DNA of 64,000 nucleotides from Sympetrum striolatum. Lineage: Eukaryota; Arthropoda; Insecta; Odonata; Libellulidae. Positions 12,492-25,500 of this stretch are shown here, in pieces; within the stretch, counting starts at the first letter, position 1; every line of letters begins with the position of its first letter. The translations under genes were made by a program, and so were the position numbers. Under the pieces are notes generated by a model. It searched no databases and was not told the DNA's origin. It worked only from the letters and a program-made list of their open reading frames with translations. Location: assembly GCA_947579665.1 (NCBI GenBank), contig OX388349.1, forward strand, positions 87,640,197 to 87,704,196, read 5' to 3'.

Positions 12492-12659
12492 AGCAAGTTT
12501 ATTATGAAAACGTAGTGCTGACAAACAATCAGATACCATTCCGATTACCTTTATTTATTCCTGCATGTTATCTTTATACTAAGCGTTATGTTTCACTTAC
12601 TTTCCTCTACATTTAATCATCTTCCTACACTTTTATTACTCTTGCTTTCGTAAACCAGT

Positions 12660-13035
12660 ACCAACACTTACTCCTGGAGTCATCCACGTTCTTGATGGTT
12701 TTCCTTCCGCTGCTGATGAGGGGTTGGGGGGTAGGGAGGATTTGGGGGGAATACGTAACACCCTAACGTGGGGACCCGGCCAGATCAGAGTGGCGTGCAA
12801 TGGGGTTCATCCTCATGCCTAAGGATCTCCCCTTTACCACTCATAGCTGGTTAACCGCGGGATCCGACCTCATAGACAGAAAGATCGAACTGGTGAGAAG
12901 AGAGGGCTAAGTTAGCTCCCCCCAGCAGAAGAAGGTGAAAGAAAGGGCCCTGGAAAAGATGCCTACATCTGTAGGCCTTTCGGCTAGGGTTGAGAGGAGT
13001 AAGGCATTACTCCCTCTTGCCCTACAGAGCAGGTA
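12660..13035 (+). repeat. GC-rich dispersed repeat of unassigned class (left arm)
   Basis: A GC-rich island in AT-rich DNA, beginning near GAGGGGTTGGGGGG and ending near CCCTACAGAGCAGG, with segments such as GGTTAACCGCGGGATCC. It is nearly identical to 29140-29470 in reverse orientation. No ORF is convincing. It resembles a LINE 5' region or SINE rather than a gene, but I cannot assign a family. Confidence 0.5.
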
Positions 13036-16000
13036 GTTAATACATAAAGATACACTTCATTTAAAGCTGCAATCAATATTTGGATTGTCAGCAATTGACT
13101 AGAATTTATTTTATTGAGTTCAGAAAGCATTGACTTGAATGTATTTCCATGACTTACTGCAATAATTACTTGTCATGGTGAAATACTTAAAATCATATTT
13201 AATTCGATTTAAAGAAAAATTTGTAAAATTATTTGACTATTAATGATTTATCAGAATGAAAAATTTTTAATAAGAAACTAATATTTCAAATTGCAAAAAT
13301 GTTTCATCATCTATGGCAAATTAAATTTATCTGAACAATAAGCTGCAATTAAGCAATTGCAAAATTAACAAAGTAAAGATTAAATTAAATTAGATATAAT
13401 ATGTAAAGATTGTTAATACTCACAAGGTTACATCGGGAGGGTAGATTGGGAGCTTTAGATTCAGCACTTAACCTGTAAAGAAAGGAATTAAGGAATGAAT
13501 ATTCCTTAATTCCTAATAATATATTTTTTAAAGTATAAGTATGTATGAATGTTTGTACAGAACTTAAACGAATCATTATAATTTTATTAATGGTTTTTCT
13601 TTTGTTTCTTTTAGAGCAATAATGTGCAAATATGACAAATCACTATCCCCAAGTTCCACCCAGTTCAGATTTTTTTTGACCAGTTTCATTACACATAAAA
13701 TATTTTTTTTAATTTACAAGCATTCTTGGAGACAAGCTATTAATTTAAGTTACTTTATCATTTACTCCGGATGCTATCTAATGACTGCAGAAAACAGTAA
13801 TGGCTCTCAATGGTCCATCTTAGACAAATATCTACTATCATTTTTGCTACTTACAAAGTAAATAAGATTTTCCGGTATCTTGATTGCTTTTTTTCTATAA
13901 CTGTCGGTTTCTATTGTCCATCCTTTACTTTCTTCATTATTCATATTGCAAATAATTTTACTCACTTATGTTATGAAATACTGCCAAGAACATTCCACCA
14001 CTTCATTATAAAACGAAGGTATACCTTAAAAAAATTCAATAACTGATTCTTAAGGATAAATTTAGATATTTGATAATGATTTACTTACAGAATAAGACGC
14101 ACTTTCAAGTCCAACAACGTAAAACAACAATAAATGTAATTTACTTATAAGTAATTAAACAAATGAATGCCAGCCATCTGCTCCAGAATAAACTTTGTTT
14201 CCGCGAAACGAACAATGCAAGTATTATCATGATTTTTAAAATCATAAAAGTGAATTTTTATTTTAGGAGAAATTCGGTCACGAGCTTTGTATGTAAAGGC
14301 TAAAAATCTGAAGGTCGTTGAGGACTGTTATCGGTCGGCTCTTTGGAATTTGTTTGTGGAAGACAATCTCAATTTTCGTAGAAAATCTTTTAAGCGAAAG
14401 TAACGGAAAGGGAAAGCAAAACATCAATGAGTATTCGAAGAAGCCAATCTTAAATACATGAAATTCCGCTTCCTTTTTTGGAACCATGGAGATAAAGCGA
14501 AAGAGAAAGTATATGTTTGTTACCAAGGAGAATAACACGAAAACTGATTAGTAGAAAACAATACAAATGTGTTTTAAATCAAGAACGGGGTTGAAAAATA
14601 ATTATACTTTGGTATAACAACTATCAACGAAGAATATTCCATCTAGAAATCGAAACATAGACCAAAAATATGGAAGGAATTAAACTTCGAGGGAAAGTTA
14701 ACAACTTTTAATAGTGCAAAGAAATCTTAACGGGATGATTTTACAACAAAGAAATTGATAAATGATGTTCACTGGGCCAAGGGGGTTTCAGTATTCATTT
14801 TGCATGAAGATTTCCAAAAACAATCAGATAAGTTTGTTTGCATGTGTGCACTTCTTACACCATAAATAAAGTTATATTATTATTTTTATTATAACAACAT
14901 GCTACTACAGTCAATGATAAACGGAGAGGAAGAGGAAATATTCCTGGATCGAAATAACTGTGAAACCCCTTTCTTTACTGGAATGTTACACATGCAAAAG
15001 TTGTCTTAACTCATCAGAAATTTCAAATAAATCAAAAAGGCTTGATATTTAGTATACGTCTCTCGCAAGTCTCTTTCTTCTAAACAAAAGAATGTTTGTG
15101 TTCGGAAGACACAAATGTAAACATTAGGTATAAGGCTGATGTTAATTACAATCAGGCTTTATTTAACGAGTCCAAGATCAGAATTGTAATATGATGATGT
15201 ACTTAATCCGTTATTAAAGAGTAGAGTTATCAATTGTTACTTATTATGATATGGCAAAGATATAACAAAATATTTTGATTTTCTGTGTGTATGCGTCGAT
15301 GAGAACGAAAGCGCATTTCGTACTTCGTAACTCGCAGCAGGAGGGCTGAAGGCCAAATAAAACCGTGTCTTCCGAGAGTAGACGATTTGCGTAAGGCTGG
15401 ATTCCTTTTTACTGTACAAAGTTATACTCACCTCTTTAAAAATAAATGGATCACATTTTTTTTGACATGGAATTACTACAGCCCATAACTCAGTACGTTA
15501 AATCGAAATTATGACGAAATAATGATATTTAAACACGAAGCTCTGTGAAAACAACGACTATTTGATACATAAATAAAAAAATCCAGTTACAATGGATTAG
15601 CCTAATTCCAATAGGATTATCAATAAGACCCCACTTATTAATTCACTGCTGATAACGTTCGGATATTTAATAGAATTGTTGATAAATTTACACCCAGCAA
15701 AAGATTTCTCACATAACTATGACGAATCGATTCATACAGAATACAGACTGCAATAGCAGAGAAAATAGTAAAGCAAATGAAAAAATTCATCGTATTGGAT
15801 GATTAATGACATTTCTGCGTAACTGTTTGATTCAATTTTAACTAAGCGTTCTCTTTACTTGACGACAACGCACAAAAAGTTTGAGGAAAACGAAGAATTA
15901 CATTATTGAATTTAAAAATACTTATTCCTTTAAAACCTAAATCTCAAAACATTAATTAAATATAAAAATGAAATTCTTTGAAGTTATATAGTCACTCAAC

Positions 16001-18914
16001 TTCTGCGCTTTGACACTCAACATGAAAATACGTCCCTCTGGCATAAGTCCGCGACAAAATTAAAATAAACAATGAATTGGTGAAACAATTCCTACGTCAT
16101 CAAAGAATAAGAATTTCCAATCCTCCAAAAGAGCCCTCCGCTTTGTCTCTGGCATGCTCTCGTTATTTGTAAATAGAGATTATCTTATACGAGTAAAAGT
16201 TTAATTGTATTCTGCAAGCATATTAATGATACAAATTTTAAGTCGATATCATATCGGGAAAGCCCTCAAACTTAATTCCGTATTGCCCCTTTGAAATATA
16301 TGGTAAAATATAAATGGTGCCCTAGGGTAGTACCAATGATCAAAAGGTAAAAGATAAAATGTTTTTATGACATATTCATTATTTCTGTTCATACGAGTAT
16401 GCCTGGCCATTGAATTACCACCTTCTCGGTGAATGACTCATAAAAAAAGTAGAATTCCCGCAATACATTTCGAATACTAGAGCCGCCTGAGAGTATCTAT
16501 TCTTATATTTAACTGCAATCAACGCAATGGAATTCGGTAATAAGTAAGTGTTAAAATTATTGTGTAAAGCAGCAATCGAAGATATACCTTAATAGAATAG
16601 ACAGCTCCCTATTTAGAAGTAAGGTTTTTTTTAAGATTCCCTACGAATGACAAACTTATTAGGAATGCAAGTATTAATCTTTATTAAAAAGAACTTAAAT
16701 TTAACATGACATAAATGGGCGAATTGTAAGGAAGTTTGAATAAGACTGTCCATCTGATTAGGGACTTAATCGTTGAGCATTAAAATTAATGGTTTATGAA
16801 GGCGAGGCATAATTACTAAAGCGTCTTATGTTCACAAATTGTCTTAACTTTAATAAACTAATTTCACCTTGAGTGCCCTTGCTCCTTCTGTTTGCATTAA
16901 AGAGGTCGTTCAATTATATACTACCATCGGAACTTTTAAATTCAACCAGTCTCTTCAATTATGTAAGCGATAGACATGTGATTTTGAAAGAAAATAAAAT
17001 ATAGATATGAATCGATATAATTCAATTCAATTATAAGATGCAAATAAAATTGTAATTACTTATCCCCAGTCGCCAGAATCCATGAGCCTCTTCCGTGACT
17101 ATCTTCGACGGCCTTTGATTTTGATACACGAGAGAACCGCACAGCAAAAAACAACGAAAGGAGTGGTATTTTTCGCTTAAAATCTGAAAAAATAGTGAAA
17201 AATATTAATGTGATATCAAATTATAGCTATCCCTTAAATATTCTACTCTGAAGCCTGAAGCATGCATAGAGTTATCAATACTAACGTCAATTTTCAAATG
17301 AGATTTCTATTACTTTAAATCAGCATACCCGTTATGGATAGTATTAAATATAGCGAAATAATTTTTATCGAGATAAACGCATTTCCATTAATACGGGAAT
17401 GATATTCTGATGAAGAAAGAGTCGGAAAAAACAGTAATTGACCACTCAAGCATCTCTTTACTACAGTAAGGTCGAACTTCGCTTGAGAAAGAAAAAAATC
17501 TTGTATGCATACTGACGAGTACCAAATCGAATAAAATTAAAAGAATGCATATAGTTAACAGCGAATACACAAAATTTGGAAGAATTACACGACTAATTTA
17601 AGAAATAACTAAACTTGATATATGAAATATCGGAACGACCCGAAATCCCATAATGAATGTATATCATATCCAATTTAATAATATTTAATTTAAGCTCACT
17701 GAAACAATAATGAATAAACTTCGAAATAGATTAAAGTATTATAGATTGGGAAAGTGACTCAGTTATTTTCAATGGCCTGTAACCGTTACATTCAAACAAA
17801 TATTTTCCGTTATTCAATTGTTCAAGACGTTTACTAAATATCACCCAAGAGTTCAGGTTCGTTAAAATTCTTTTTCGTAAACTTCTTTACTTAAAATTCA
17901 GCTTAAAATACATACGTTTTTCATTAGTATTTTAGACATCGATTGAACTTTATGATATTCATTTACGACGATCGTTTACAGACATATCATTACGTGCATA
18001 TAATATCGGATTATTACTAAATCGAACAGTAATAATACGATCGATTTCAAGGAATACACAGTGAAGAAGAACTCTTCTATCTCGAAAGGCAACTGAACTA
18101 AATTACGTACTCATAGAGCAAAGAACGTGGCGCAAACATAATACGCCAAATCGACTCTTGACATATTGACATTTAAAAATCGAAAAATTACTAAATCTAC
18201 TGAAAATACATTCCAAATCCTGAACCGAAATCACTTAACGAATAACAAAGAGTACAAAATAAATCACTAGTCTTTGCAGTTATTCTCCGATTTAATAGGT
18301 TACGATATTAATGCAAGTTGGCAAACTTATAGCAGTAATCAGTAGCAGGTAATTTCAAATTAAAGTAAAATATGAATGCATTAAGTTATTCATTTGAGAA
18401 TTAGTTTCTATACGATGAGATTGGAAAACCTTATTATGAAATTATTTCAAATATCAATAACCGTTACAGTCAACAAAATAATTTCGTTATTCTACTTTTA
18501 GGGATATTTGCTAAATACCAAGCAAATTTTAAAAGCGAGTCATTATTTTCCATGTGCTTTTTAGTTATAATTAAATATACCATTTAAGACTAGCGTTCTT
18601 TCTTTTTTATTAAAGTTTTGATTTACTTTTCTGACATTCATCGACGACGAAAATTTACATACTTTACATAACTTAATTACCAAATCGAGTGATTGCAATA
18701 AAGAATTTTAAGTGCAAGCTTAGAGTAAACGAAATACAAGATAACGAGACGGAATTCCTCTGTCTTCAGGGACAACTGAACTAAATGACCTACTCATAGA
18801 CACGGAAACGTTACTCACAAATATTACGCAACAAAAGAACTTAAAATATCAGAAATTCCAAACCAAGGTAAAAAATATTCCTTTGATATGAGACAATAAG
18901 TTCAATTAAGATAT
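13036..18914. other. AT-rich inner part of the left arm, with exon-like islands
   Basis: No recognised gene. Internally it shows tandem duplication (17740-18170 resembles 18420-18870). Islands better conserved against the right arm are 13440-13490 (minus strand, flanked by CAG and GTGAGT), 14262-14420 (plus strand, after TTTTATTTTAG, open for about 47 codons in both arms) and 17040-17165 (minus strand). These may be exons of an unrecognised gene family or simply conserved pieces of a repeat. Confidence 0.4.
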
Positions 18915-19312
18915 TTTTTTAATCATACCATACACAGGAATTCCTTCGTGACGTTCACTGATATATTAACACACCGAAATTCGTTCTCTCTTTTCGTTAA
19001 CGAATAATCAGGAACATGAATATTTATTTCTAAAAGGAGATTGCTAGACATTAGGAATATTAATTATTAACAAAAAAATCGTTTAACTTTACAATATGGC
19101 TCCGATTCCCAGGTTCCCCAATTAACACAATTCGATAAATTTAAATTCTAACGGTTATTTCAGAAAATTCAGTAAACGGTACTCACCTAAAGAAATACGA
19201 ACAGCAAATGAGAACTTTACCGTTTGAACAAATTTTGAACACTATTCCTGTGCTGTGATTGGTCCATTTCGAATTCGCTGTCATTGGCCCCGACCACCCT
19301 CGATTTTCATAA
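18915..19312 (-). promoter_or_regulatory. CCAAT-containing promoter-like module (left copy)
   Basis: On the minus strand this segment has two CCAAT boxes (ATTGG on the plus strand at 19258-19262 and 19283-19287). About 70 nt further on it has a consensus 5' splice donor (TTAG|GTGAGTACC, junction at 19186-19187). It is about 97% identical by eye to 22165-22560. The layout suits a transcription start with a short non-coding first exon pointing away from the spacer. There is no proof of transcription. Confidence 0.35.
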
Positions 19313-20102
19313 TCTATAATTATAATTAAATCAATAGCTATTTCAATTAGAAATTGTTAAAATTGAATTTTAACATTATTCGAACATCTACATTTTTGTA
19401 AATATCAATTTTACACTTTGCTATTAATATTATAACTGCTCTTAATATATGAACAAATGAATGGGAGAAGCGCATTTGTACACTCAAAGAATTAAAATGG
19501 ATATTTCTGATAACATTTCAATATATAAACAGACTTTCTTTTTTTCTACGAAGTTTCCTTAAGGAAACTAGTGATGGTGTTAATGATAATTAAAATATGT
19601 TGATTAATAGTATGATACCCTTTCCTAAATGGAAAACAAGATACTCCTAGATTCAGAAAATTTTCGTATACTTTACTGCAATGATAATAAAAGGTGTACA
19701 CCTAAATCCTGTCAAAAAGAACACTCTATAGTTAGACATTCTCTTTGAGTTGTATTGCATTATTTTAAAGATCTTGTATAAGGAACAGTATTTCAACATT
19801 CATACCTTATGTGTCTTTCCTCTTCAAATCCTTTCCTCAGCTTTTCTTCTCACCTTAGTAATTTGTGGTCATAATCTGTATTTTAGTTGCTATTACTTTA
19901 ACGGGATTTAATAACATTCGCTTTTACCACTATCACATACGACACAATTAAGGTGTTGAGTTATATATACTGTAGCACCACTTTTTTAACTCTTTGTCTA
20001 AGTTAGACGGAAATCACAAGAGTGAAGGTTCAGATATAACTACGAAGAAAGGCCTTCGAGTATTCCTCTGGTAAATTCACGTGTCCGATTTTCTTAGCAT
20101 TG

Positions 20103-20521
20103 ATGGAACATTCGCAAGAAAAATATGCTGGTATTTTAGAGGTAGATAATGGCCGCCATTGTGAGAACAGAAACGAGGACTGTCAGTCACGAGAAAAACA
20201 TTACTCACTTATTCTGAAACGTCATATACGTGATTCAGGTTTTTCAAGACGATCGATTTTTGGAAAGCGCGGTAATGGTCTCGCAATCGCCTCGTGGTGT
20301 ATTGAGTATGTAAGTAAAGAGCCAAAATTAAGTGATATTTGAGTGCTAATTATTATTTTATGTAGGTAAAGTGGATTTGTTGTAAGGGATCAAGATCGAG
20401 TGTGCTTATGGATAAATGTTATGCTGTGAATGTGCTACAAGAACGACGTATAACTCCAAATCATCCGTGGTATAACCAGAAATGCTTGGCTTTAGAGCAG
20501 AATCAATTATATAATCAGTGA
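20103..20521 (+). CDS. Putative two-exon coding segment, unknown protein
   Basis: An ATG at 20103 opens 69 codons ending at a consensus donor (TGAGTAT|GTAAGT, 20309/20310). A 56 nt intron ends at TATGTAG (20365). The second exon starts in the same phase (20366) and runs 51 codons to TGA (20519-20521). Together they would encode about 120 residues, basic and cysteine-containing (LILKRHIRDSGFSRRSIFGK; VKWICCKGSRSS; NHPWYNQKCLALEQNQLYN). I recognise no domain, signal peptide or membrane segment. An acceptor-like TTTTCTTAG lies just before the ATG, so an upstream exon is possible. Chance ORFs remain a real alternative. Confidence 0.35.
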
Positions 20522-20596
20522 TTACATTTAGTAAGGGTGTACCAGTGTAGAATTCTAAATCAGTGATTAAAGAATCGTCAATCAAGGACAACCTAG

Positions 20597-20683
20597 GAAT
20601 GGATGAAAGTTAATGCTAGAGTTTTACGAATTGTGCCACCTTCGAAAACAAACATATTGGGTTCAGTGATATATGACATAAAT
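20597..20683 (+). CDS. Exon-like segment, 29 codons, in the spacer
   Basis: Flanked by an acceptor (AACCTAG|GAATGG) and a strong donor (ATAAAT|GTAAGTATGG), and open in phase 0 across its whole length (EWMKVNARVLRIVPPSKTN and on). Size and splice signals fit an internal exon of the same hypothetical gene as 20103-20521, although that frame ends in a stop before this point. Function unknown. Confidence 0.3.
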
Positions 20684-21059
20684 GTAAGTATGGAATGAAT
20701 GATATCTAATTTTACGTCTATATTTTCAATCTATGCCAAGTTTTCGTATGAATATCGTAGCCTAAGGAGGAGATAATTATGTAATTACTAAAACTATGTT
20801 CCTATTTGATAGAATCTGTTAGTTTGTCAGAAAGTGTAATATTGTTAAGCCCGGAAAGATAGCAGCATTTTCGATGCTGTTTATTCGATTTATCGAATGA
20901 TTCCATTGCCAGCCACTATCTTTCTAGTGAGAAATAGTAGAAAATTTTAACGAAATTAAATTTGAATGTTAATTAGTAAATCTATCAAGACCTATAATCT
21001 CCAGTTGTCTAATGTTTCATTTTGAAATTACTTTGATTGGTTGGCTTGATGTTTTAGAG

Positions 21060-21302
21060 GTATATCAAGGAGACGTCAGCTCAAATGCTGGTAAATTCTC
21101 AATCTGTTCACCATTAGCTAAAATTCATTTAGTAGAGGGAATGAGGCCTTCTGAATATTATGAGGGATGAGGCAGATATGCCATGGTTTCTCGCAGGTTA
21201 GGAAAAGTTAATGCAACTTCAGAACAATTATTACTAAAAATATTGCATTTCCTTAACAATCTACATCAAGGGCAGACACAAATCCCACCTTTATCTCCTT
21301 AG
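21060..21302 (+). pseudogene. Degenerate coding-like segment in the spacer
   Basis: An 80-codon frame preceded by TGTTTTAGAG is open except for one TGA (21168-21170). It includes VYQGDVSSNAGKFSICSPL before the stop and MVSRRLGKVNATSEQLLLK after it. It looks like decayed coding sequence rather than random AT-rich DNA, and the TGA argues against a working exon. No family recognised. Confidence 0.25.
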
Positions 21303-22164
21303 CTTGCATATTTTCACTGCTATTAAGAAGACAAAACTAAGGGATAGATAGTCATTTATCTGCTTCTGCAAAAAAATAATGGGAATAACCCCTTACTAAT
21401 AGGTTCGGTGGTAAAAGTTTACATATTGAAACATGATTTTAAAATGAAGGTATATATTCTTTCTTCTTAGCGATATTTCAGTGACAGCAATGTTTGCCTT
21501 CTAGTACTTAAAAAGATGAATGTTTGTGTTGAAGTGGATATGGACACATAACAAAACCACGAGATTTTTAGCGATTGAGAATCAAACACTGTGAAGATAT
21601 ATCGAAACAAAGGAATTCTTACGGTGAAAATAAATTAATCTTTTCATATATAATGGAGATATTCTGGATAGTAAATGCTACTTTAAATTAATATTTTTAT
21701 AAAGTATTGCCAGCAATAGCAATGTAAATCAATTAAATGTGCGCTTAAGCAAATCCTATTCTTTGTTACAGAAAATCAGGAGTTATAATGTATGATTAAA
21801 TACCTTAATGCCGTAATCCTGGTGTAATATTAAAATAAATTGATTTATGGTATGGATACTCGTATATTCTAGTTTATCGCCAAATTAACATTTTTAAAAA
21901 TTACATCCAAAACTTTTAAAATTCACTTTCAACAATACATAATTTCATTTTCTATGAACTTATCAAATTAAAAAAAAACAGATATATACCCATTTACTTA
22001 TCCCATTCATTTGTTTATAGATTATGAGTAGTTATAATAATATACACAAAATTTAAAATTAATGTTTAAAAAATAATTAGCAAGAAAAAAATTCTTAAAA
22101 ATCAATAATAACAATATCTCATTGATTTGGCTATTAATTTAATTGTAATTATTGATTATAAAAT

Positions 22165-22560
22165 TATAAAAACCGAGGGTGGTCGGGGCCAATGACAGCG
22201 AATTCGAAATGGACCAATCACAGCACAGGAATAGTGTTCAAAATTTGTTCAAACGGTAAAGTTCTCATTTGCTGTTCGGATTTCTTCAGGTGAGTACCTT
22301 TTACTGAATTTTCTGAAATAACCGTTAGAATTTAAATTTATCGAATTGTGTTAATTGGGGAACCTGGGAATCGGAGCCATATTGTAAAGTTAAACGATTG
22401 TTCTGTTAATAATTAATATTCCTAATGTCTAGCAATCTCCTTTTAGAAATAAATATTCATTTTCCTGATTTTTCGTTAACGAAAAGAGAGAACGAATTTC
22501 GGTGTGTTAATATATAAGTGAACGTCACGAAGGAATTCCTCTGTATGATACGCTACATGA
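22165..22560 (+). promoter_or_regulatory. CCAAT-containing promoter-like module (right copy)
   Basis: CCAAT boxes at 22189-22193 and 22214-22218 are followed by a donor site CTTCAG|GTGAGTACC (GT at 22290). This is the mirror of 18915-19312. Together the two copies would fire outward from the spacer, into the arms. It is the best-conserved inner segment of the palindrome, which suggests recent gene conversion or constraint. Confidence 0.35.
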
Positions 22561-25500
22561 AATATCTTAATTGAAACTGAAGTCTCTTATCAAAGTAAAA
22601 TTTTCTACCTTGAGTTGGAATTTCTGATATTATAAGTTCGTTTGTTGCGTAATATTTGTGCGTAACGTTCCCGTGTCTATGAGAAGGTCATTCAGTTCAG
22701 TCGTCCCTGAAGACAGAAGAGTTCTTTCTCGTTATCTCGTATTCCTTTTACTCTCAGATTGCACTTAAAATTCTTTTTTGCAATCACTCGATTTGGTAAT
22801 TACGTTATGATTAGTTTGTAAATTTTCGTCGTTAACGAGTGCCAGAAAAGTAAATCAAAGCTTAAATTAGAAATAAAAACACTTATCTTCAATGGTCAAT
22901 TTTATTAGAACTAAACAATTGATTATTTTTCAATTATTGTTACTCGTTAAATTATTATTGTTTTTATATAAGTGGAGTGGAGTCACTATTCGTGGAGTAT
23001 TTTCCAAGGTGTCAGGATTTCTGTGGTCACGACTTCGTATTTATGGTATGTAATTTTAGATATCCGAATAGAATTACATTTTTTTAGTCTCCTATCAATG
23101 AAGAATTTTCCTTGCGATTTGTAAATGTAGATATGTCAAGTGTCGACATTGCGAATTATAGATGCGCCACTTTTCTTTGTCTATGAGTAGGCCATTAAGT
23201 GCAGTCGTCTTTCGAGATAGAAGATTACTTCTTTTTCTTCAACGTACATTCTTTGAAATCGATCGTCTTACTGTTCGATAAATTAATAATCCGATTTGAT
23301 AAGCACGTAATGATACTGTCACAAATTAACGTCATAAAAATATCATAAATTTTAATCGATGCTTAAGTTAAAAATGAAAAACTTATTTATTTTACGCTGA
23401 ATATCAAGTGAAGAACCATCATCTGGGATTCTGGGATCAAACTGGGATTTTCGCGTGGTACAGTCCTGGCCAAAATTAACGCAGCACCAGCCGTAAGGAT
23501 CGCTAGGGAGGTGCTGCGTTAATTTTGGCCAGGAGTGTACATTTATCAAACAATAGAATAACGGAAAAAAACCTATTTTGAATGTAACGGTTACAGGCAA
23601 TTGAAAATAACTGAGTCATTTTCCCAATCCATAATAGTTTAATGTATATCGAAGTTTATTCATTATTGTTTTACCGAGCCTAGATTAAATATAATTAAAT
23701 TAAATTCGATTTACTTTCATTATGGAATTGTATTATTTGGATTCGTTCCAATATTTCATTTATCACTTTTATTTCTTATATTAGTAGTGTAATTTATTGT
23801 CTTCATTTTATTTTTAATCCGATACAGCCCACGACCATTCTTTTGAATTTGATTCGATACTCGTGAGTGCGGCTACGGAATGTTTCACCTGAACCAAAGT
23901 TCTAAATTTACAGTCGAAAGAGGATGAATGAATAGTTAATTACCGTTTTGTCAGATCAATTATTGTCATCAGAATTTCAATCCTAGATCAATGAAAGTGC
24001 ATGTATCTCGATGAAGAATAAGTCGTTATCTTTAATAGTATGCATTACGGATATGCTGATATTAAAATAACGGAAATCTCATTTTAAAGTCAACTCTCAA
24101 ATTGTTAACGTCCATACATGTTCAACGCTTCAGATAAGAATATTTTCCTGATTAGTTTTACTTAATTTTATGTTAATTGCATTTTCTATTTTTTTCCAGA
24201 TTTTAAGTAAATTTAACGTCTCCCATCGATGATTTACGTGCGTCTCTCGAAATCAAAGTTCGTTGAAGGAATTCGTCACGGAAGAGGATCACGGTCACCG
24301 ACAACTGGTGTTCTAATCTAGGTTTTTACAATTTTTTATTTATTTTTAACAATATTAATTTTATTTTCATTGATTCATATCTTTATTTTATTTTCTTTCA
24401 AATTTGCATGTCTACCGCTTACGTTATAGAAGTGACTACTTGAATATTGGAGTTCCGAATGCACTATATAATATAGCGACTTTTCCGAAGTAACCATTAG
24501 GCGCAAGGCCACACAGTGAAATTTGTTTGTTAAAGATTAAACAATTTTTGAACATAGTAATAATAATAATATTAAATAATTTATTAATTACGCCTCGCCT
24601 TCTGAAATGAATAAATTTAATTTGCAGCACTTAAGTAGTGCCGAAATAGATCGAATGTATTTTCGTTTGACTTTCAGTTTGCTCTTTTAGATTATTTTAA
24701 CGTTAATTTTCAATATTTCATTTTTAATGCGTTTCGCATTCGTCCAAAATCTTAACAAAACCTTTAATCCCTAAATGCGGGCTTTTTTTCATTGAAAGTT
24801 CTATGTTTGATCTCTTCATTACTTCAATAAACTCAACATTTATAGCACTTGATAAAAAACGAATTTCAAAGAGTTAATAGAAGTATCCTATAGAAATAGA
24901 TAGTCACAGCTCTACTGACAAACATTGGGAGCATTTCAGAGACTTAGCCGAGGGCTCTTTTAGAGCATATGAAATCCACTGCTTATTTTTGATGAAATAG
25001 GAATTGTTTCACCACTTAATACTTTTATTTTAAATTATAATGTAATTTTAAATTACATAATTTATATCTTGGTGCATTCATAATATTTTTATAGCTTTGA
25101 TTGGGATACTTTAAGTACCATTACTGAATTTATTTGGTGCATCTTGATCTGGTCTTTACGGTGTCGATGTTAAATAGGCATCGTATAATTGAAAGGTATA
25201 TTTCTCACTTTTTGTATTTTATCGTCGATATGAATAAGGCTGCGTCTATTCTTTTGAATAGTATTTAACTCGCTACTCATCATCATAGGGAATTAATTTT
25301 TCTCCTTCCAAACCGAATTTTGAATTTCCCTTTCAAAAAAAATTTAATTTTTTCTCAACTAATGAATTATTAGAGTCACCAGTATTAAATTTCGATAGTG
25401 ATTTTCATGGCTGTATTTTAGGGTTTTAAAGTAGCGATCCTTAATCGGGAAGAGATATTGAAATTAATGTAACAGAAATCTCCTTTGAAAGTCGCCCATC

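Larger units (their letters stand above)
1704..19312 (+). repeat. Left arm of a giant imperfect inverted repeat
   Basis: This arm is the reverse complement, segment by segment, of about 22165-34335. Paired landmarks are 9332-10748 with 31441-32866 (RTE), 12490-13035 with 29140-29690, 13440-13490 with 28728-28780, 14262-14420 with 27820-27960, 17500-18060 with 23230-23860, and 18915-19312 with 22165-22560. The arm is longer than its partner mainly because a 6.1 kb LINE was inserted at 3193-9331. Divergence varies along the arm: by eye it is only a few percent in the outer transposon cluster and in the ~400 bp nearest the centre, and roughly 15-25% in between. The left edge falls inside the RTE element, about 185 bp short of that element's 5' end. 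Confidence 0.9.
19380..22100. other. Unique spacer between the inverted-repeat arms
   Basis: This stretch has no counterpart in either arm. It contains the open, spliced-looking segments listed separately (20103-20683 and 21060-21302) and a hairpin at 20853-20925. The rest is AT-rich with nothing recognised. Confidence 0.6.
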
